Positions 24,847-33,568 of a stretch of DNA of 64,000 nt are shown in pieces. This DNA comes from Nocardia mikamii NBRC 108933 (GTDB lineage Bacteria; Actinomycetota; Actinomycetes; Mycobacteriales; Mycobacteriaceae). Under the pieces are notes generated by a model. It saw only the letters and a list, made by a program, of their open reading frames with translations. It was not told the origin of the DNA and did no database searches. The DNA lies in contig NZ_BDCM01000012.1 in NCBI RefSeq assembly GCF_001613505.1, forward strand, positions 496,001 to 560,000, in the 5' to 3' direction. The position numbers and the translations under genes were made by a program. Each line of letters begins with the position of its first letter. Position 1 is the stretch's first letter.

Positions 24847-25943
24847 TGCGAATCACGACCATCGTGCGCGTAGCCATCGTCAGTGCCGTCACGCTGATGC
24901 TGGCCGGATGCGCCCTCCCGCACAGTCTGACGTCGACGCCGAATCGGCTGCTGGGCAGGCAAATTCACCTGACCGCAGACTTCGACAACGTCGCCGGACT
25001 CTACCCCGGCAACGAGGTCTCGGTGCTCGGACTCCCTGTCGGCCAAGTCGATTCGGTCATCCCGCGCGGACACTACGTGGAGGTCGCGATGACCGTCGAC
25101 GACGGCGTGACGATTCCGGCCGACGCCATCGCCGCACTGGTCTCACCACAATTGATCACCAACCGCCACATCGAGCTGACACCTGCCTACCCGGGGCGCG
25201 GACCCACCCTCCGCGACGGCGCCCACATTCCGCTCGAGCACACCCGCACACCGGTGGAACTCGACCGCATCCTGCGCACCTTCGACGACCTCGGCAAATC
25301 CCTGGCCGGGGACAATACGGGCGGGCCGATGGCGAGCAGGGTGCTGTTCCCCTTGCTCGACGGTAACGGCGATCGCATCCGCGAGACCCTCGATGCCCTG
25401 TCGAAGGCCTTCCGGACCACCCTCGCGAACAAGGACCAGATCTCCGATGCCGTCATCCGGCTCAACGACCTCACTCAGGTCGTCGCCGACAACGACCGGA
25501 CCGTGCGCGAATTCAGCGCCCGCCTCACCGAGCTGGTGACACTCATGAAGGATCAAGCGCCCGGCCTGCGCGCCGTTCTCACCCAGCTCGACGATTTCGT
25601 CGCGAACACCAGCTCCGTGGTGGCCGAGAATCGGCAGCCACTCATCGACGCGCTCAACCGGCTGACCACCATCACCACCCACATGCGCGGCCACGGAACA
25701 GATCTCATCGAAATCACCGATGTGGCGCCGCTGTTCTTCCAGAACTTCGCCGAAGCCATGAGCGTGCAGACCGGTTCGGTCCGGCTGCATCTGCTCACCG
25801 ACAAATCCCTGTTCGACGGTGAAGCCCTGTCGCTGCTGTGCGAACGCGTACAGCTGCGCGCCGACGGCTGCCGCACCGGCAAACTCACCGACTTCGGACC
25901 GGACCTCGGCTTGGCCGGCGCGCTGCTGGGGCTGACCCGATGA
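24846..25943 (+). CDS. mceD: Mce family lipoprotein, position D
   Basis: 365 residues, overlapping mceC by one base. Carries a lipoprotein signal with lipobox L-A-G-C (Cys22) instead of the plain membrane anchor expected at this position. The MCE domain follows at about 38-115 (L-Y-P-G-N-E-V-S-V-L-G-L-P-V-G), then the helical region. In the M. tuberculosis operons only the fifth gene (MceE/Lpr) is a lipoprotein; here both positions D and E have a lipobox. Confidence 0.9.
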   Translation: MRITTIVRVAIVSAVTLMLAGCALPHSLTSTPNRLLGRQIHLTADFDNVAGLYPGNEVSVLGLPVGQVDSVIPRGHYVEVAMTVDDGVTIPADAIAALVSPQLITNRHIELTPAYPGRGPTLRDGAHIPLEHTRTPVELDRILRTFDDLGKSLAGDNTGGPMASRVLFPLLDGNGDRIRETLDALSKAFRTTLANKDQISDAVIRLNDLTQVVADNDRTVREFSARLTELVTLMKDQAPGLRAVLTQLDDFVANTSSVVAENRQPLIDALNRLTTITTHMRGHGTDLIEITDVAPLFFQNFAEAMSVQTGSVRLHLLTDKSLFDGEALSLLCERVQLRADGCRTGKLTDFGPDLGLAGALLGLTR

Positions 25944-27022
25944 GGGCCCGCACCGCCCGCCTCCTGGCCGCCGCCACCGCGACAGTGTCGATCAGCGGGT
26001 GCGCGGTCACCGTCGACAACGTCCCCTTACCGAAACCCGGGGTCGACGGGCCCACCTACCACCTGCGTGCGATCTTCGGCGACGCCCTCAACCTGCCCGA
26101 ACGGGCACGAGTGCGGATCGGCGGCTCCGATATCGGGGTGGTCACCCACATCGATACCACCGACTTCCTGGCCGCCGTGGACCTCGACATCCGCGCCGAC
26201 ATCCAGTTGCCGCGTGGCACCCGAGCCGAATTGCGCCAGCCCACGCCACTGGGTGACATCTTCGTCGCGGTCATCCTGCCGGAGCAACAGCCCGGCGCGG
26301 TGATGCTGCACAACGGCGACACCATCGATCGCGCGCACACCTCGGCCGGCGCGTCGGTCGAGGAACTGATGACCGCGGTCTCGATGTTGCTCGGCGGCGG
26401 CGCTCTCGAACAGGTCGCCCGCATCACCAGCGAGATGAACTCCATGTTCGCCGGCCGCGGCCCGCAACTGGCGCACCTGCTCACCGAATTGACGGCGACG
26501 CTGACCGCCTTGGATCAGCGCACCGGCCAGATCGACAGCGTGCTCCGAGGACTCGACGGCCTCACCACCACCCTGGCGCAGCGGAAGACCGAGCTCGGAC
26601 AGACCGCCGACACCTTCCCGCCGCTGATCGGGGTGATCGCCGAAAACAACCGCGCCATAACCGATCTCACCGCGAAGGTATCGACGACCATGGCCGCGCT
26701 CGGCGACTTCACCTCGACCACGGGACCACGTTTCGTGAATCTGTTCGACAGCGTGCAACGACTGATGGACGGCTTCACCGGCATGGGCGACAATCTCGCC
26801 GGTGCCCTGGACCGCCTCCATGCGATCCAGCCCGGCCTGCTCGGCTCCACCCGCGGCAACGCGCTCGCGGTCGGAGCCACCGTGTCGTATCTGGATCTCG
26901 GTGCGCTCACCGATCCGCAGGGCAGCAAGCTGCCCGACGGATCCGATCTGGGCGCATTCGCCGGCAGTCTCGCTCAGGTTCTGCAACGCGTGCTCGGCCG
27001 GCTGCAGGGAGGCCCTCGATGA
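25940..27022 (+). CDS. mceE: Mce family lipoprotein, position E (Lpr-like)
   Basis: 360 residues with an ATGA overlap to the previous gene. Signal sequence with lipobox I-S-G-C (Cys21), MCE domain near 40-120 (A-R-V-R-I-G-G-S-D-I-G), long helical region with repeated Leu/Asp heptads, and a short C-terminus. Corresponds to the normal MceE/Lpr lipoprotein that seals or anchors the outer end of the tunnel. Coupled by four bases to mceF. Confidence 0.92.
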   Translation: MRARTARLLAAATATVSISGCAVTVDNVPLPKPGVDGPTYHLRAIFGDALNLPERARVRIGGSDIGVVTHIDTTDFLAAVDLDIRADIQLPRGTRAELRQPTPLGDIFVAVILPEQQPGAVMLHNGDTIDRAHTSAGASVEELMTAVSMLLGGGALEQVARITSEMNSMFAGRGPQLAHLLTELTATLTALDQRTGQIDSVLRGLDGLTTTLAQRKTELGQTADTFPPLIGVIAENNRAITDLTAKVSTTMAALGDFTSTTGPRFVNLFDSVQRLMDGFTGMGDNLAGALDRLHAIQPGLLGSTRGNALAVGATVSYLDLGALTDPQGSKLPDGSDLGAFAGSLAQVLQRVLGRLQGGPR

Positions 27023-28275
27023 AGCCCTCGGTGCGTACGCGGGTCACGAACGCGGCGATCCGCGCAGTCTGCGATCTCGACGAACTGCTCGACCTGGGTG
27101 CCTGGATTCTCGTGCGCCTCGCGCAGTGGGCCCGCCGCCACACCGTGGCCTTCTCCACCGCCGGGCTGATCGCGCTGCTGATGGCCGGCACCGGATATCT
27201 CGCCGTGGGCGTGGTCGGCGCCAACCCGCTGCGTCAGGGCTACACCGTGCGGGTGCAACTGGCCGAGTCCGGAGGTCTGTTGCCCCGCAACGACGTCACC
27301 TTCCGTGGGGTACGGGTCGGCACCGTCCACGCCGTCGAACCGGCCGGAGCCGGGGTCGTCGCCCTCGCCGACATCGATTCCTCGGTCCGCATTCCCGCCG
27401 GCGGTACGGTGGCGGTGGCACGGCTGTCGGCGGCGGGAGAGCAGTACCTCGACTTCCGGCCCGTTACCGACGGCGCGCCCTACCTGCGCGACGGCGCGGT
27501 CGTCGACGTCACCGCCACCTCGACACCGGTCACGATCAACGAATTCCTGGGCAACACCAGCGCATTCGTCTCGGGACTCAATCCGCAGCGCCTCGACGGC
27601 ATCGTCGGCGAACTCGACAAGGCCCTCGCCGGCGGCCCCGACCGGCTCCGCGCGGTGATCAGCGGTCTCAGTCACGCCATGGCCGGCCTGACCGACCTGC
27701 TGCCCCAGACCCGCAGCCTGATCGAACATCTCGAGGTGATCGCCGAGACCACCTCGCACGCCCAACCCGACCTGGCCACACTCGTCGCGGGTTCGAGCGA
27801 ACTGTTCAGGCAATTCAGCGACGCCGACGACGAACTGAAGCGACTGCTCGACGTCGGGCCCGGCCGGCTCGCGACCCTGGGCGGGGTGGTCGCCGAGACC
27901 ACCGACCCCGTCACCAACCTGGTCACCAACTTCCTCGCCATCACCCGCGCCGCCCGGCTGCGCACCCCCGCCCTGCGAGCACTTTTCCCGGCGCTGCGGG
28001 CCGGCACGGGCGCCATGGGTATCCCCGTGCACGACAACGCCTTTCACACATTGATGGACATCTGGCCCCGTCCCACGTGTGAATACGACAGCATCCCCGT
28101 GTCTCCGGTGCGGCTCAGCGACGGCAGGGTCCGCCTCTACAACTACTGCGTCACCACCGATCCCGGCATGCAGATCCGCGGCAGCGCCAACGCCCCGCGC
28201 CCGGATGCCGGGGCCACCGCGGCGCCGCCGGGCGCCGACCCCGACGCACAGACTCCGCCCCTGCTGCCGAAATGA
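27019..28275 (+). CDS. mceF: Mce family protein, position F
   Basis: 418 residues, ATGA overlap with mceE. Basic cytosolic start (about 1-40), anchor near 44-65, MCE domain with L-P-R-N-D-V-T-F-R-G-V-R-V-G, helical domain and a Pro/Ala-rich C-terminal tail after two Cys (P-T-C-E-Y, Y-N-Y-C-V). Last tunnel subunit, followed after 31 bases by the Mce-associated protein. Confidence 0.92.
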   Translation: MKPSVRTRVTNAAIRAVCDLDELLDLGAWILVRLAQWARRHTVAFSTAGLIALLMAGTGYLAVGVVGANPLRQGYTVRVQLAESGGLLPRNDVTFRGVRVGTVHAVEPAGAGVVALADIDSSVRIPAGGTVAVARLSAAGEQYLDFRPVTDGAPYLRDGAVVDVTATSTPVTINEFLGNTSAFVSGLNPQRLDGIVGELDKALAGGPDRLRAVISGLSHAMAGLTDLLPQTRSLIEHLEVIAETTSHAQPDLATLVAGSSELFRQFSDADDELKRLLDVGPGRLATLGGVVAETTDPVTNLVTNFLAITRAARLRTPALRALFPALRAGTGAMGIPVHDNAFHTLMDIWPRPTCEYDSIPVSPVRLSDGRVRLYNYCVTTDPGMQIRGSANAPRPDAGATAAPPGADPDAQTPPLLPK

Positions 28276-28306
28276 GCAGGACACCCCATCACACGAAGGA
28301 CCAACG

Positions 28307-28879
28307 ATGACCTCGGACTCCGAGCAGACGACCACCCCCACAGAACCCGCGGAGAGCGAATCCACCGCTGCCGGGCGCCGCGGAAAGTGGTTGCGCCGCA
28401 GCGCATCCACCCTCTCGGTCACGGGCGCCGTCGCGGCCGTGGCCTGCGCGGTGGTATTCGGCACGAAATACGAACATGCCGATGCCCACGCCGAAGCCCG
28501 CGATCAGGCACACCGGGCGGCGTGCGCTTTCGGCCCCATCCTGGCCACCTACGACTCCACGACGATCGATGCGTACTTCGCCGCCGTGCTCGACCACGCC
28601 ACCGGTGAGTGGAAAAAGGAATTCGCCGCCACCAGCAAAGATCTCCGCGACGTCCTCACCCAGGGCCACGTGGTCGCGACAGCGGGAACCGTCCACTGTG
28701 CGATCGGATCCACCACCGACACCACCGCCGAGGCGATCGTCATCATCGACCAATCGATCACGAGCGTCGGCACCCAGGGCCAACCCCGCCGCGGACAGCT
28801 CGCCCTCACACTGACCCTGCGGAAGAGCGGAAACCGTTGGCTGATCGACAAACTCGACTCCCCCGCCCTGCAACCCTGA
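28307..28879 (+). CDS. Mce-associated membrane protein (Mam)
   Basis: 190 residues; ATG at 28307 behind GAAGGA. Cytosolic Thr/Glu-rich start (about 1-33), one membrane segment (about 36-53), and an NTF2-like extracytoplasmic domain (about 60-190, with D-S-T-T-I-D-A-Y-F near 84-92, closing with G-N-R-W-L-I-D-K-L). Two Cys (A-C-A-F and H-C-A-I) could pair. Mam proteins stabilise Mce complexes in mycobacteria. Last gene of the operon; a strong hairpin follows. Confidence 0.88.
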   Translation: MTSDSEQTTTPTEPAESESTAAGRRGKWLRRSASTLSVTGAVAAVACAVVFGTKYEHADAHAEARDQAHRAACAFGPILATYDSTTIDAYFAAVLDHATGEWKKEFAATSKDLRDVLTQGHVVATAGTVHCAIGSTTDTTAEAIVIIDQSITSVGTQGQPRRGQLALTLTLRKSGNRWLIDKLDSPALQP

Positions 28880-28900
28880 CGACCACGCAACACTCGAACG

Positions 28901-28925
28901 GCCCGGCGGCACAGTGCCACCGGGC
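28901..28925. terminator. Bidirectional hairpin between the mce operon and the DUF2236 operon
   Basis: Left arm GCCCGGCGGCAC and right arm GTGCCACCGGGC, overlapping at a central A, with one C-A mismatch. The loop would be a few bases around CAGTG. It sits 21 bases after the mce operon stop and 28 bases past the stop of the convergent small membrane protein. No long U tract, as is common in actinobacteria. Confidence 0.65.
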
Positions 28926-28953
28926 TATTCATATCTCGAGCCGTTTCCTCTGG

Positions 28954-29181
28954 TCACCTCAGGCTGATATCAGAAATCACCAACGGCGGCCACGCGATTA
29001 TTTCTCCGATCACGGAAAAGAGTTCGTCGAACCCGTGCAGCTCACCCAGATGATCGTGATGTGTCCACAGCCAGATCAGTCCGATGCCGAAGTACGGAAT
29101 GCCGACCACGACAGCTGCCATGATCGCGAGATACAGCATCTGACGGAAACTCAGTTGCCGATCGAGAAATTCTTTCAACAC
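28954..29181 (-). CDS. Small membrane protein downstream of the DUF2236 gene
   Basis: 75 residues. One clear membrane segment (about 15-39, L-Y-L-A-I-M-A-A-V-V-V-G-I-P-Y) and a second hydrophobic stretch near 56-70, with H-H-D-H between, a possible metal or proton site. It follows the DUF2236 gene by 18 bases and is presumably co-transcribed. Not recognised beyond that; it could anchor or assist the oxygenase. Confidence 0.65.
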   Translation of the reverse strand: MLKEFLDRQLSFRQMLYLAIMAAVVVGIPYFGIGLIWLWTHHDHLGELHGFDELFSVIGEIIAWPPLVISDISLR

Positions 29182-29199
29182 GCTTTACTCCCCCCGCCT

Positions 29200-30273
29200 T
29201 CAGGCCATCCGGCCGAGGATGGGTTCGGATTCGATGAGCCCCTCGTCGCCGGGTGCCAGCCCTTTGTTCAACACCCGGTTGCGCTGCTTGGCGCGCAGAT
29301 CATGATGCGCCTCACTGGGAATGGCATACCCATAGTGTCTCTGCGCCTCCCGGGGAGTCGTCGTCATCGGCGTGACCGGAGGGACCTTCATCAACACGGG
29401 CGCCGCCACATCGACCGTCATCGGCGACAAGAACCGCAGGAGCACGATCTGGAGCCAGACGTTCATGCTGATCAGGGTGACGATCGCGCTGATCGGTGGA
29501 ACGATCAGCAGATCCAGCACCGGGTTGGTCGGCAAGCCCGCCATCTTCCGCATCCACCGCGGCATCGTGGCCAGCGTCGCGCGCCGCAAGAAGGCCGCGA
29601 CGATCGCGAAGAACGGCCGGAAGACGAACGGCATCGGCGGCAGCATCACATCGGCTCGCAGCAGGTGCCGCATCGCCTTTCGCGCGATGTCGGAACCGAT
29701 CAGCTGCGGCCGCATCTGCTCGAAATATTTCCGGACACCCTCCCGGGTTCGCGGTACGTCGGCGGGGTCGCACGTCTGCAACTCGGCAGCGCGAGCGCAC
29801 TCCTCCCAGAACTGATTCTCCTCGGCCTCCGACAGCCGCCCCGGGCCGTACTTCTCGTAGGTGACCAAGATCGAATGCCATGCGGTCAGATGAATCCACA
29901 ACTGCGACTGCGGATCGTTGGCGTCGTAGATGCCGCCCGTCACCGGATCGACGCCCACCGCCTTCGAATGCACCTTGACGAGCACGTCGGCCGCCTTCGC
30001 CGTCGACCGGCTGTCACCGAACAAGACCATGGCGAAATACCGCAGCGTCCGGTCGTAGCGAGTTCGCGGCCTACTGTAGATGGCACTGGTCTTGTCCACC
30101 GCCGCGATGAGCGCCGGATCGAGCTCTTCGATCACCACGGCTCGCTGGAATCCGAGCGACAAACTCGTCGGATAACTCCACACCTTCCATGCGACGGAGT
30201 CGGGCCCGAAGAAGCCGTAATCCTCCGGCGGTTCCACCTCGGGCAGAAACAGCCATTCACGCAGCGTCGCCAT
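29200..30273 (-). CDS. DUF2236 / MpaB-type oxygenase
   Basis: 357 residues; ATG at 30273 with AGGAG upstream (a GTG one codon earlier is possible). Mostly helical, with the family pattern around Q-L-W-I-H-L-T-A-W-H-S-I-L near 126-138 and R-E-G-V-R-K-Y-F near 182-189. The C-terminal half has a membrane-like segment (P-P-I-S-A-I-V-T-L-I). DUF2236 includes the latex-clearing protein Lcp and MpaB, which cleave or oxidise hydrophobic substrates with a b-type haem. Two CTACG-N4-CGTAG sites lie just upstream, as at the mce promoter, so it probably acts on the imported lipid. Confidence 0.8.
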   Translation of the reverse strand: MATLREWLFLPEVEPPEDYGFFGPDSVAWKVWSYPTSLSLGFQRAVVIEELDPALIAAVDKTSAIYSRPRTRYDRTLRYFAMVLFGDSRSTAKAADVLVKVHSKAVGVDPVTGGIYDANDPQSQLWIHLTAWHSILVTYEKYGPGRLSEAEENQFWEECARAAELQTCDPADVPRTREGVRKYFEQMRPQLIGSDIARKAMRHLLRADVMLPPMPFVFRPFFAIVAAFLRRATLATMPRWMRKMAGLPTNPVLDLLIVPPISAIVTLISMNVWLQIVLLRFLSPMTVDVAAPVLMKVPPVTPMTTTPREAQRHYGYAIPSEAHHDLRAKQRNRVLNKGLAPGDEGLIESEPILGRMA

Positions 30274-30286
30274 CACAGCTCCTATT

Positions 30287-30343
30287 CTACGGTCGCGTAG
30301 AGTGTTTTCTACGCTTGCGTAGGAATGCTAGGTGTGGCATTCC
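30287..30343. promoter_or_regulatory. Paired CTACG-N4-CGTAG operators plus a flanking inverted repeat
   Basis: Two perfect palindromes: CTACG/CGTAG at 30287-30291/30296-30300 and at 30309-30313/30318-30322, 22 bases apart. Directly next to them GGAATGC (30322-30328) and GCATTCC (30337-30343) form a further perfect 7-base repeat. The first palindrome starts 14 bases upstream of the DUF2236 ATG, so binding would block initiation. Confidence 0.8.
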
Positions 30344-30519
30344 GCGACGTCAATAGGTGTATGAGGGGGTGGGCCATTCGCTCGGAAGCAGTTCGCCGAG
30401 GCGCACGTCGGACGTCGCCCCGTCAACTCGAACGCGGTCAGGTATGCACCTGGCGGCATTCGGCGTCGAGCGAAATCGGCATCCTCCCCGAGGGGCGCAC
30501 CCGTGATCGGAAACCTTTG

Positions 30520-31200
30520 TCAGGCACCGGGTTCGGCGGATCGCCCCTCACCGTCGGCCGGATCGTCGTCCACCGCCCCTTGGCGCCGCAGTCGCAGAGC
30601 CAGCTCGACATGTCCGTTGTCGAGCAGAAACCCCAGAAACAACGCGCGGAACGCCGCGTGTACCGAATCCGGCGGCAGCGCGCCCGGCACGGCCATTTCG
30701 TGCAGCGCCAGCCCGTGCGCCAGGGCCGTGAACGCCGGTGCGGCCGTGTCGGGTTCCGGCGATCCGGCCGCGCGAACGCCCGCGGCGGCGGCCCGTCGGG
30801 CGGCATCCAGCGCCCGCGCGGCGGCGTCGCGGAACTCCGGGTGCCGCGCGGCATGCAGATAGGCCTCGAACAACGCCGGCGTCTCCGGCGAGCGCGGGGT
30901 CGCGGCCGACGACAGCGCCGCGGCGATCTCGTCGGGCGTGCTGTGCGCCTGGGCCAGCGCCTCGGCGAGCGCGACCTGGGTATCGGCGTCGGCGTCGGTG
31001 TAGACGCGCAGCGCTTCCTCGGTCAGCGCGTCGATCGAGTCGAAGAAGTAGCCGACCGTGGTGAGCGGCAAGCCCGCTTTCTCGGTGACCGCGCGATGGG
31101 TCACTCCTGCCACGCCCACGGCCGCGGTGACCTCGACAGCGGCCGCGAGCAGGGCTTCGCGTCGAGCCTGGGCGCTCGGACGATGGCGGCGCGGGGTCAC
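30520..31200 (-). CDS. TetR family transcriptional regulator
   Basis: 226 residues, GTG start. Helix-turn-helix near 15-55 with A-G-V-T-H-R-A-V-T-E-K-A-G-L-P and the recognition end T-V-G-Y-F-F. The C-terminal domain is Ala-rich with a Leu-rich dimer helix (F-R-A-L-F-L-G-F-L-L). Divergent from the amidase gene, with a CTGTAA palindrome between, so it most likely regulates that gene. Confidence 0.85.
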   Translation of the reverse strand: MTPRRHRPSAQARREALLAAAVEVTAAVGVAGVTHRAVTEKAGLPLTTVGYFFDSIDALTEEALRVYTDADADTQVALAEALAQAHSTPDEIAAALSSAATPRSPETPALFEAYLHAARHPEFRDAAARALDAARRAAAAGVRAAGSPEPDTAAPAFTALAHGLALHEMAVPGALPPDSVHAAFRALFLGFLLDNGHVELALRLRRQGAVDDDPADGEGRSAEPGA

Positions 31201-31221
31201 GCGGCCAACCTTAGGCCATCT

Positions 31222-31260
31222 CTGTAACTACTTACAGTTTCCTCTGGGCAGAGTCTGTAA
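31222..31260. promoter_or_regulatory. CTGTAA palindrome plus extra half-site
   Basis: CTGTAA (31222-31227) and TTACAG (31232-31237), perfect arms with a 4-base spacer, then another CTGTAA at 31255-31260. Lies in the 81-base gap between the TetR gene and the amidase gene. Confidence 0.65.
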
Positions 31261-31281
31261 ATTCTTCTAGACTCAGCCGCC

Positions 31282-32703
31282 ATGACGTCTCTTCACGCAT
31301 TTCGCGACGATGCGCTCGCCGAGCACGACGCGGTCGCCCTCGCCGAACTGGTTCGCGACGGCTCGGTCAGCCCGCAGGAGCTCGCCGCCGCCGCCACCGA
31401 GCGGGCGCGCGCGGTCGACCCGCAACTCGACGCCGTCGCCTGCGCGATCTACGACGCCCCGCGCTACCACTCGCGCTCCGAGACCGCCCTCTACGGCGTG
31501 CCGACCTTCGTCAAGGACAACTCCGACGTCGCGGGCTTGCCGACCAACCACGGCAGCGAGGCGTTCCGGGCGCGGCCCGCCGCGAAGAACGGCGCCTACA
31601 CCGACCAGTTCCTCGGCACCGGGCTGACGTTGCTCGGCAAATCGCGACTACCGGAGTTCGGCTTCAACGCCACCACCGAATTCATGACCGAACCGCCCGC
31701 GCGCAACCCGTGGGATCTGGCCCGCTCGATCGGCGCCTCGTCCGGCGGATCGGCCGCACTCGTCGCCGCGGGCGTGGTTCCGATCGCGCACGCCAACGAC
31801 GGCGGCGGATCCATCCGCATCCCCGCCGCATGCGGCGGACTCGTCGGGCTCAAGCCGAGCCGCGGCCGCCACATCGACGGCGAACAGGTGCGGCACGTGC
31901 CGATCCACATGATCTCCGAGGGCGTGCTCACCCGCACCGTGCGCGACACCGCAGCATTCGTCGCCGCGGCCGAGAACGTCTGGCGCAACCCGAAACTCGC
32001 CCCCATCGGCGAAGTCCGAGGACCGGCGCAACGACGGCTGCGAGTCGGGCTGCTCATGCACAGCGTCACCGGCGCCGAGGTCGACGCACCCACCCGGGCC
32101 GCGGTCGAGCACACCGCCACGCTGCTGGAGAAGGCCGGGCACGTCGTCGAACCGATCGCACTCCCGGTCACCGAGCAGTTCGCCGCCGATTTCGTCCAAT
32201 ACTGGGCGCTGCTGGCCGATCTCGCGGTGAGCACGGGCAAGCTCATCCTGGATCGCTCGTTCGACGCGGCCGCCACCGACGGACTCACGCGCGGATTGCG
32301 CGCCCATCACCGGCGCAACCTGCACCGGACACCGGCGGCACTGCGCCGATTGCGCGGCATCCCGGCCACCTACGCACGAATGTTCGCCCGGCTGGAAGTC
32401 GTTGTGTCGCCGGTACTCTCGCACACCACTCCGCCGCTGGGCCAGATCGCTCCGACCGTTCCCTTCCCCGAACTCATCGACCGGCTCACCCGCTACGTCA
32501 GCTATACGCCGCTGAACAACATCGCCGGTACCCCGGCGATCTCGCTGCCCTTGGGCCGCACTCCCGACGGCTTGCCGGTCGGCGTGCAACTGTCGGCCGC
32601 ATACGGCGACGAACGCACGCTGATCGAACTGGCCTACCTCCTCGAAGCCGAGCAGCCCTTCCCCCGCATCCAGGAGCGGACCACGAACTCCTCACCTCGC
32701 TGA
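31282..32703 (+). CDS. Amidase (amidase signature family)
   Basis: 473 residues. Signature catalytic machinery: Lys in F-V-K-D-N-S near 76-81, the cis-Ser region G-A-S-S-G-G-S-A-A near 152-160, and the nucleophile stretch N-D-G-G-G-S-I-R-I-P-A-A-C-G-G near 173-187. Cytosolic; hydrolyses a carboxamide to acid and ammonia. The N-terminal substrate region is typical of broad-specificity actinobacterial amidases. Controlled presumably by the divergent TetR. Confidence 0.92.
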   Translation: MTSLHAFRDDALAEHDAVALAELVRDGSVSPQELAAAATERARAVDPQLDAVACAIYDAPRYHSRSETALYGVPTFVKDNSDVAGLPTNHGSEAFRARPAAKNGAYTDQFLGTGLTLLGKSRLPEFGFNATTEFMTEPPARNPWDLARSIGASSGGSAALVAAGVVPIAHANDGGGSIRIPAACGGLVGLKPSRGRHIDGEQVRHVPIHMISEGVLTRTVRDTAAFVAAAENVWRNPKLAPIGEVRGPAQRRLRVGLLMHSVTGAEVDAPTRAAVEHTATLLEKAGHVVEPIALPVTEQFAADFVQYWALLADLAVSTGKLILDRSFDAAATDGLTRGLRAHHRRNLHRTPAALRRLRGIPATYARMFARLEVVVSPVLSHTTPPLGQIAPTVPFPELIDRLTRYVSYTPLNNIAGTPAISLPLGRTPDGLPVGVQLSAAYGDERTLIELAYLLEAEQPFPRIQERTTNSSPR

Positions 32704-33043
32704 CGCCACGATCGTTCCCCGCCTCACAGCGACCCGCGGCAGCAAACCCACGGCGCGCGACGGAGGAATGCCGTTCGTCGACTCGATGCCGCCACGGTGA
32801 CGTGGAGGGAAACGTCGATCGAACACTTCCGCACCGCAAACGATTGTGACCCGAATCCGAGCGCTGAATGTTTGCTGCCAGTAGCGGAGCGGGTAACAGA
32901 GAGGTGAGGCCGACGTCCTGCCCGGCGCCGGCCCGCGCGTAGGCCGAAGGCATGACGGGCTGCGTGAAAGTCGTTGCGATGCCGCCGGGCCGATCGCCAC
33001 CCCGGCGGCATCGCTTCGTTCGGCGACACGAGTCAGGCGTCGG
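32704..33043. other. Intergenic region, no gene seen
   Basis: 340 bases between two convergent genes. Only short Arg/Pro-rich open frames without ribosome sites were found, and no repeat or clear terminator stem was recognised. Confidence 0.5.
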
Positions 33044-33568
33044 TCAGGGCGACGGGGGCAGCATCCGATACGGAGAATCCTGAACCGTGACGAGAACGAC
33101 GACGTCGCCGTAGGGGGCGTTTCCCCGCGCCAGCCGGTGACCGAACTTCGCCAGCGGAATTCGCCACCGATACTTGGCCTCGATCTCGGCCTGAACGTAC
33201 GACACCAGCGTGCCCGCGGTCACGACCTGCGCGTGGCCCTGACGCTGGTGCGATCCCAGCGCCGGACGTCCGCGCCGATCACCGGCCTGGACCAGCACCC
33301 GGCCGTCACGCATCAAATCGTCGGCTTCCGGAGCCTGCGACGAAACGCGAAACGCCAACTGGCCCAACCCGATAGGGACGACCAGCCGCGGCACGGTCAC
33401 CAACTGCTTCGGGCCGGCGACGCGGGTGACGAGCACAGTCTTCGCCTCCTGCCACTCGCCCGCGGGCCCGGTCATCGGGACCGGACGGGCCGACGTCGCC
33501 CGCGCGACCGGGACGGGCCGGGCGAGCCGAAGGGGTGCGGTGGGGATATCGGTCAGGGTGTCTGTCAT
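33044..33568 (-). CDS. PPOX-fold (F420/FMN-type) oxidoreductase-like protein
   Basis: 174 residues. A 35-residue Pro/Ala-rich lead is followed by a split-barrel pattern: V-V-P-I-G-L-G-Q-L-A-F-R-V near 64-76, D-D-L-M-R-D-G-R-V-L-V-Q near 83-94, R-G-R-P-A-L-G-S, and a helix with A-E-I-E-A-K-Y-R-W near 127-135. This is the order in PPOX-class F420-dependent reductases. Cofactor-binding residues cannot be assigned with certainty. Monocistronic. Confidence 0.55.
   Translation of the reverse strand: MTDTLTDIPTAPLRLARPVPVARATSARPVPMTGPAGEWQEAKTVLVTRVAGPKQLVTVPRLVVPIGLGQLAFRVSSQAPEADDLMRDGRVLVQAGDRRGRPALGSHQRQGHAQVVTAGTLVSYVQAEIEAKYRWRIPLAKFGHRLARGNAPYGDVVVLVTVQDSPYRMLPPSP

Noticed and set aside
26974..28464. 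496-codon minus-strand open frame opposite mceF
   Set aside because: Antisense to a typical MceF; Gly/Val/Asp-rich without motif or start signal.
28609..30300. 563-codon plus-strand open frame across the mce/DUF2236 junction
   Set aside because: It crosses the shared terminator hairpin and runs antisense to two well-supported genes; composition is Arg/His/Pro-rich.
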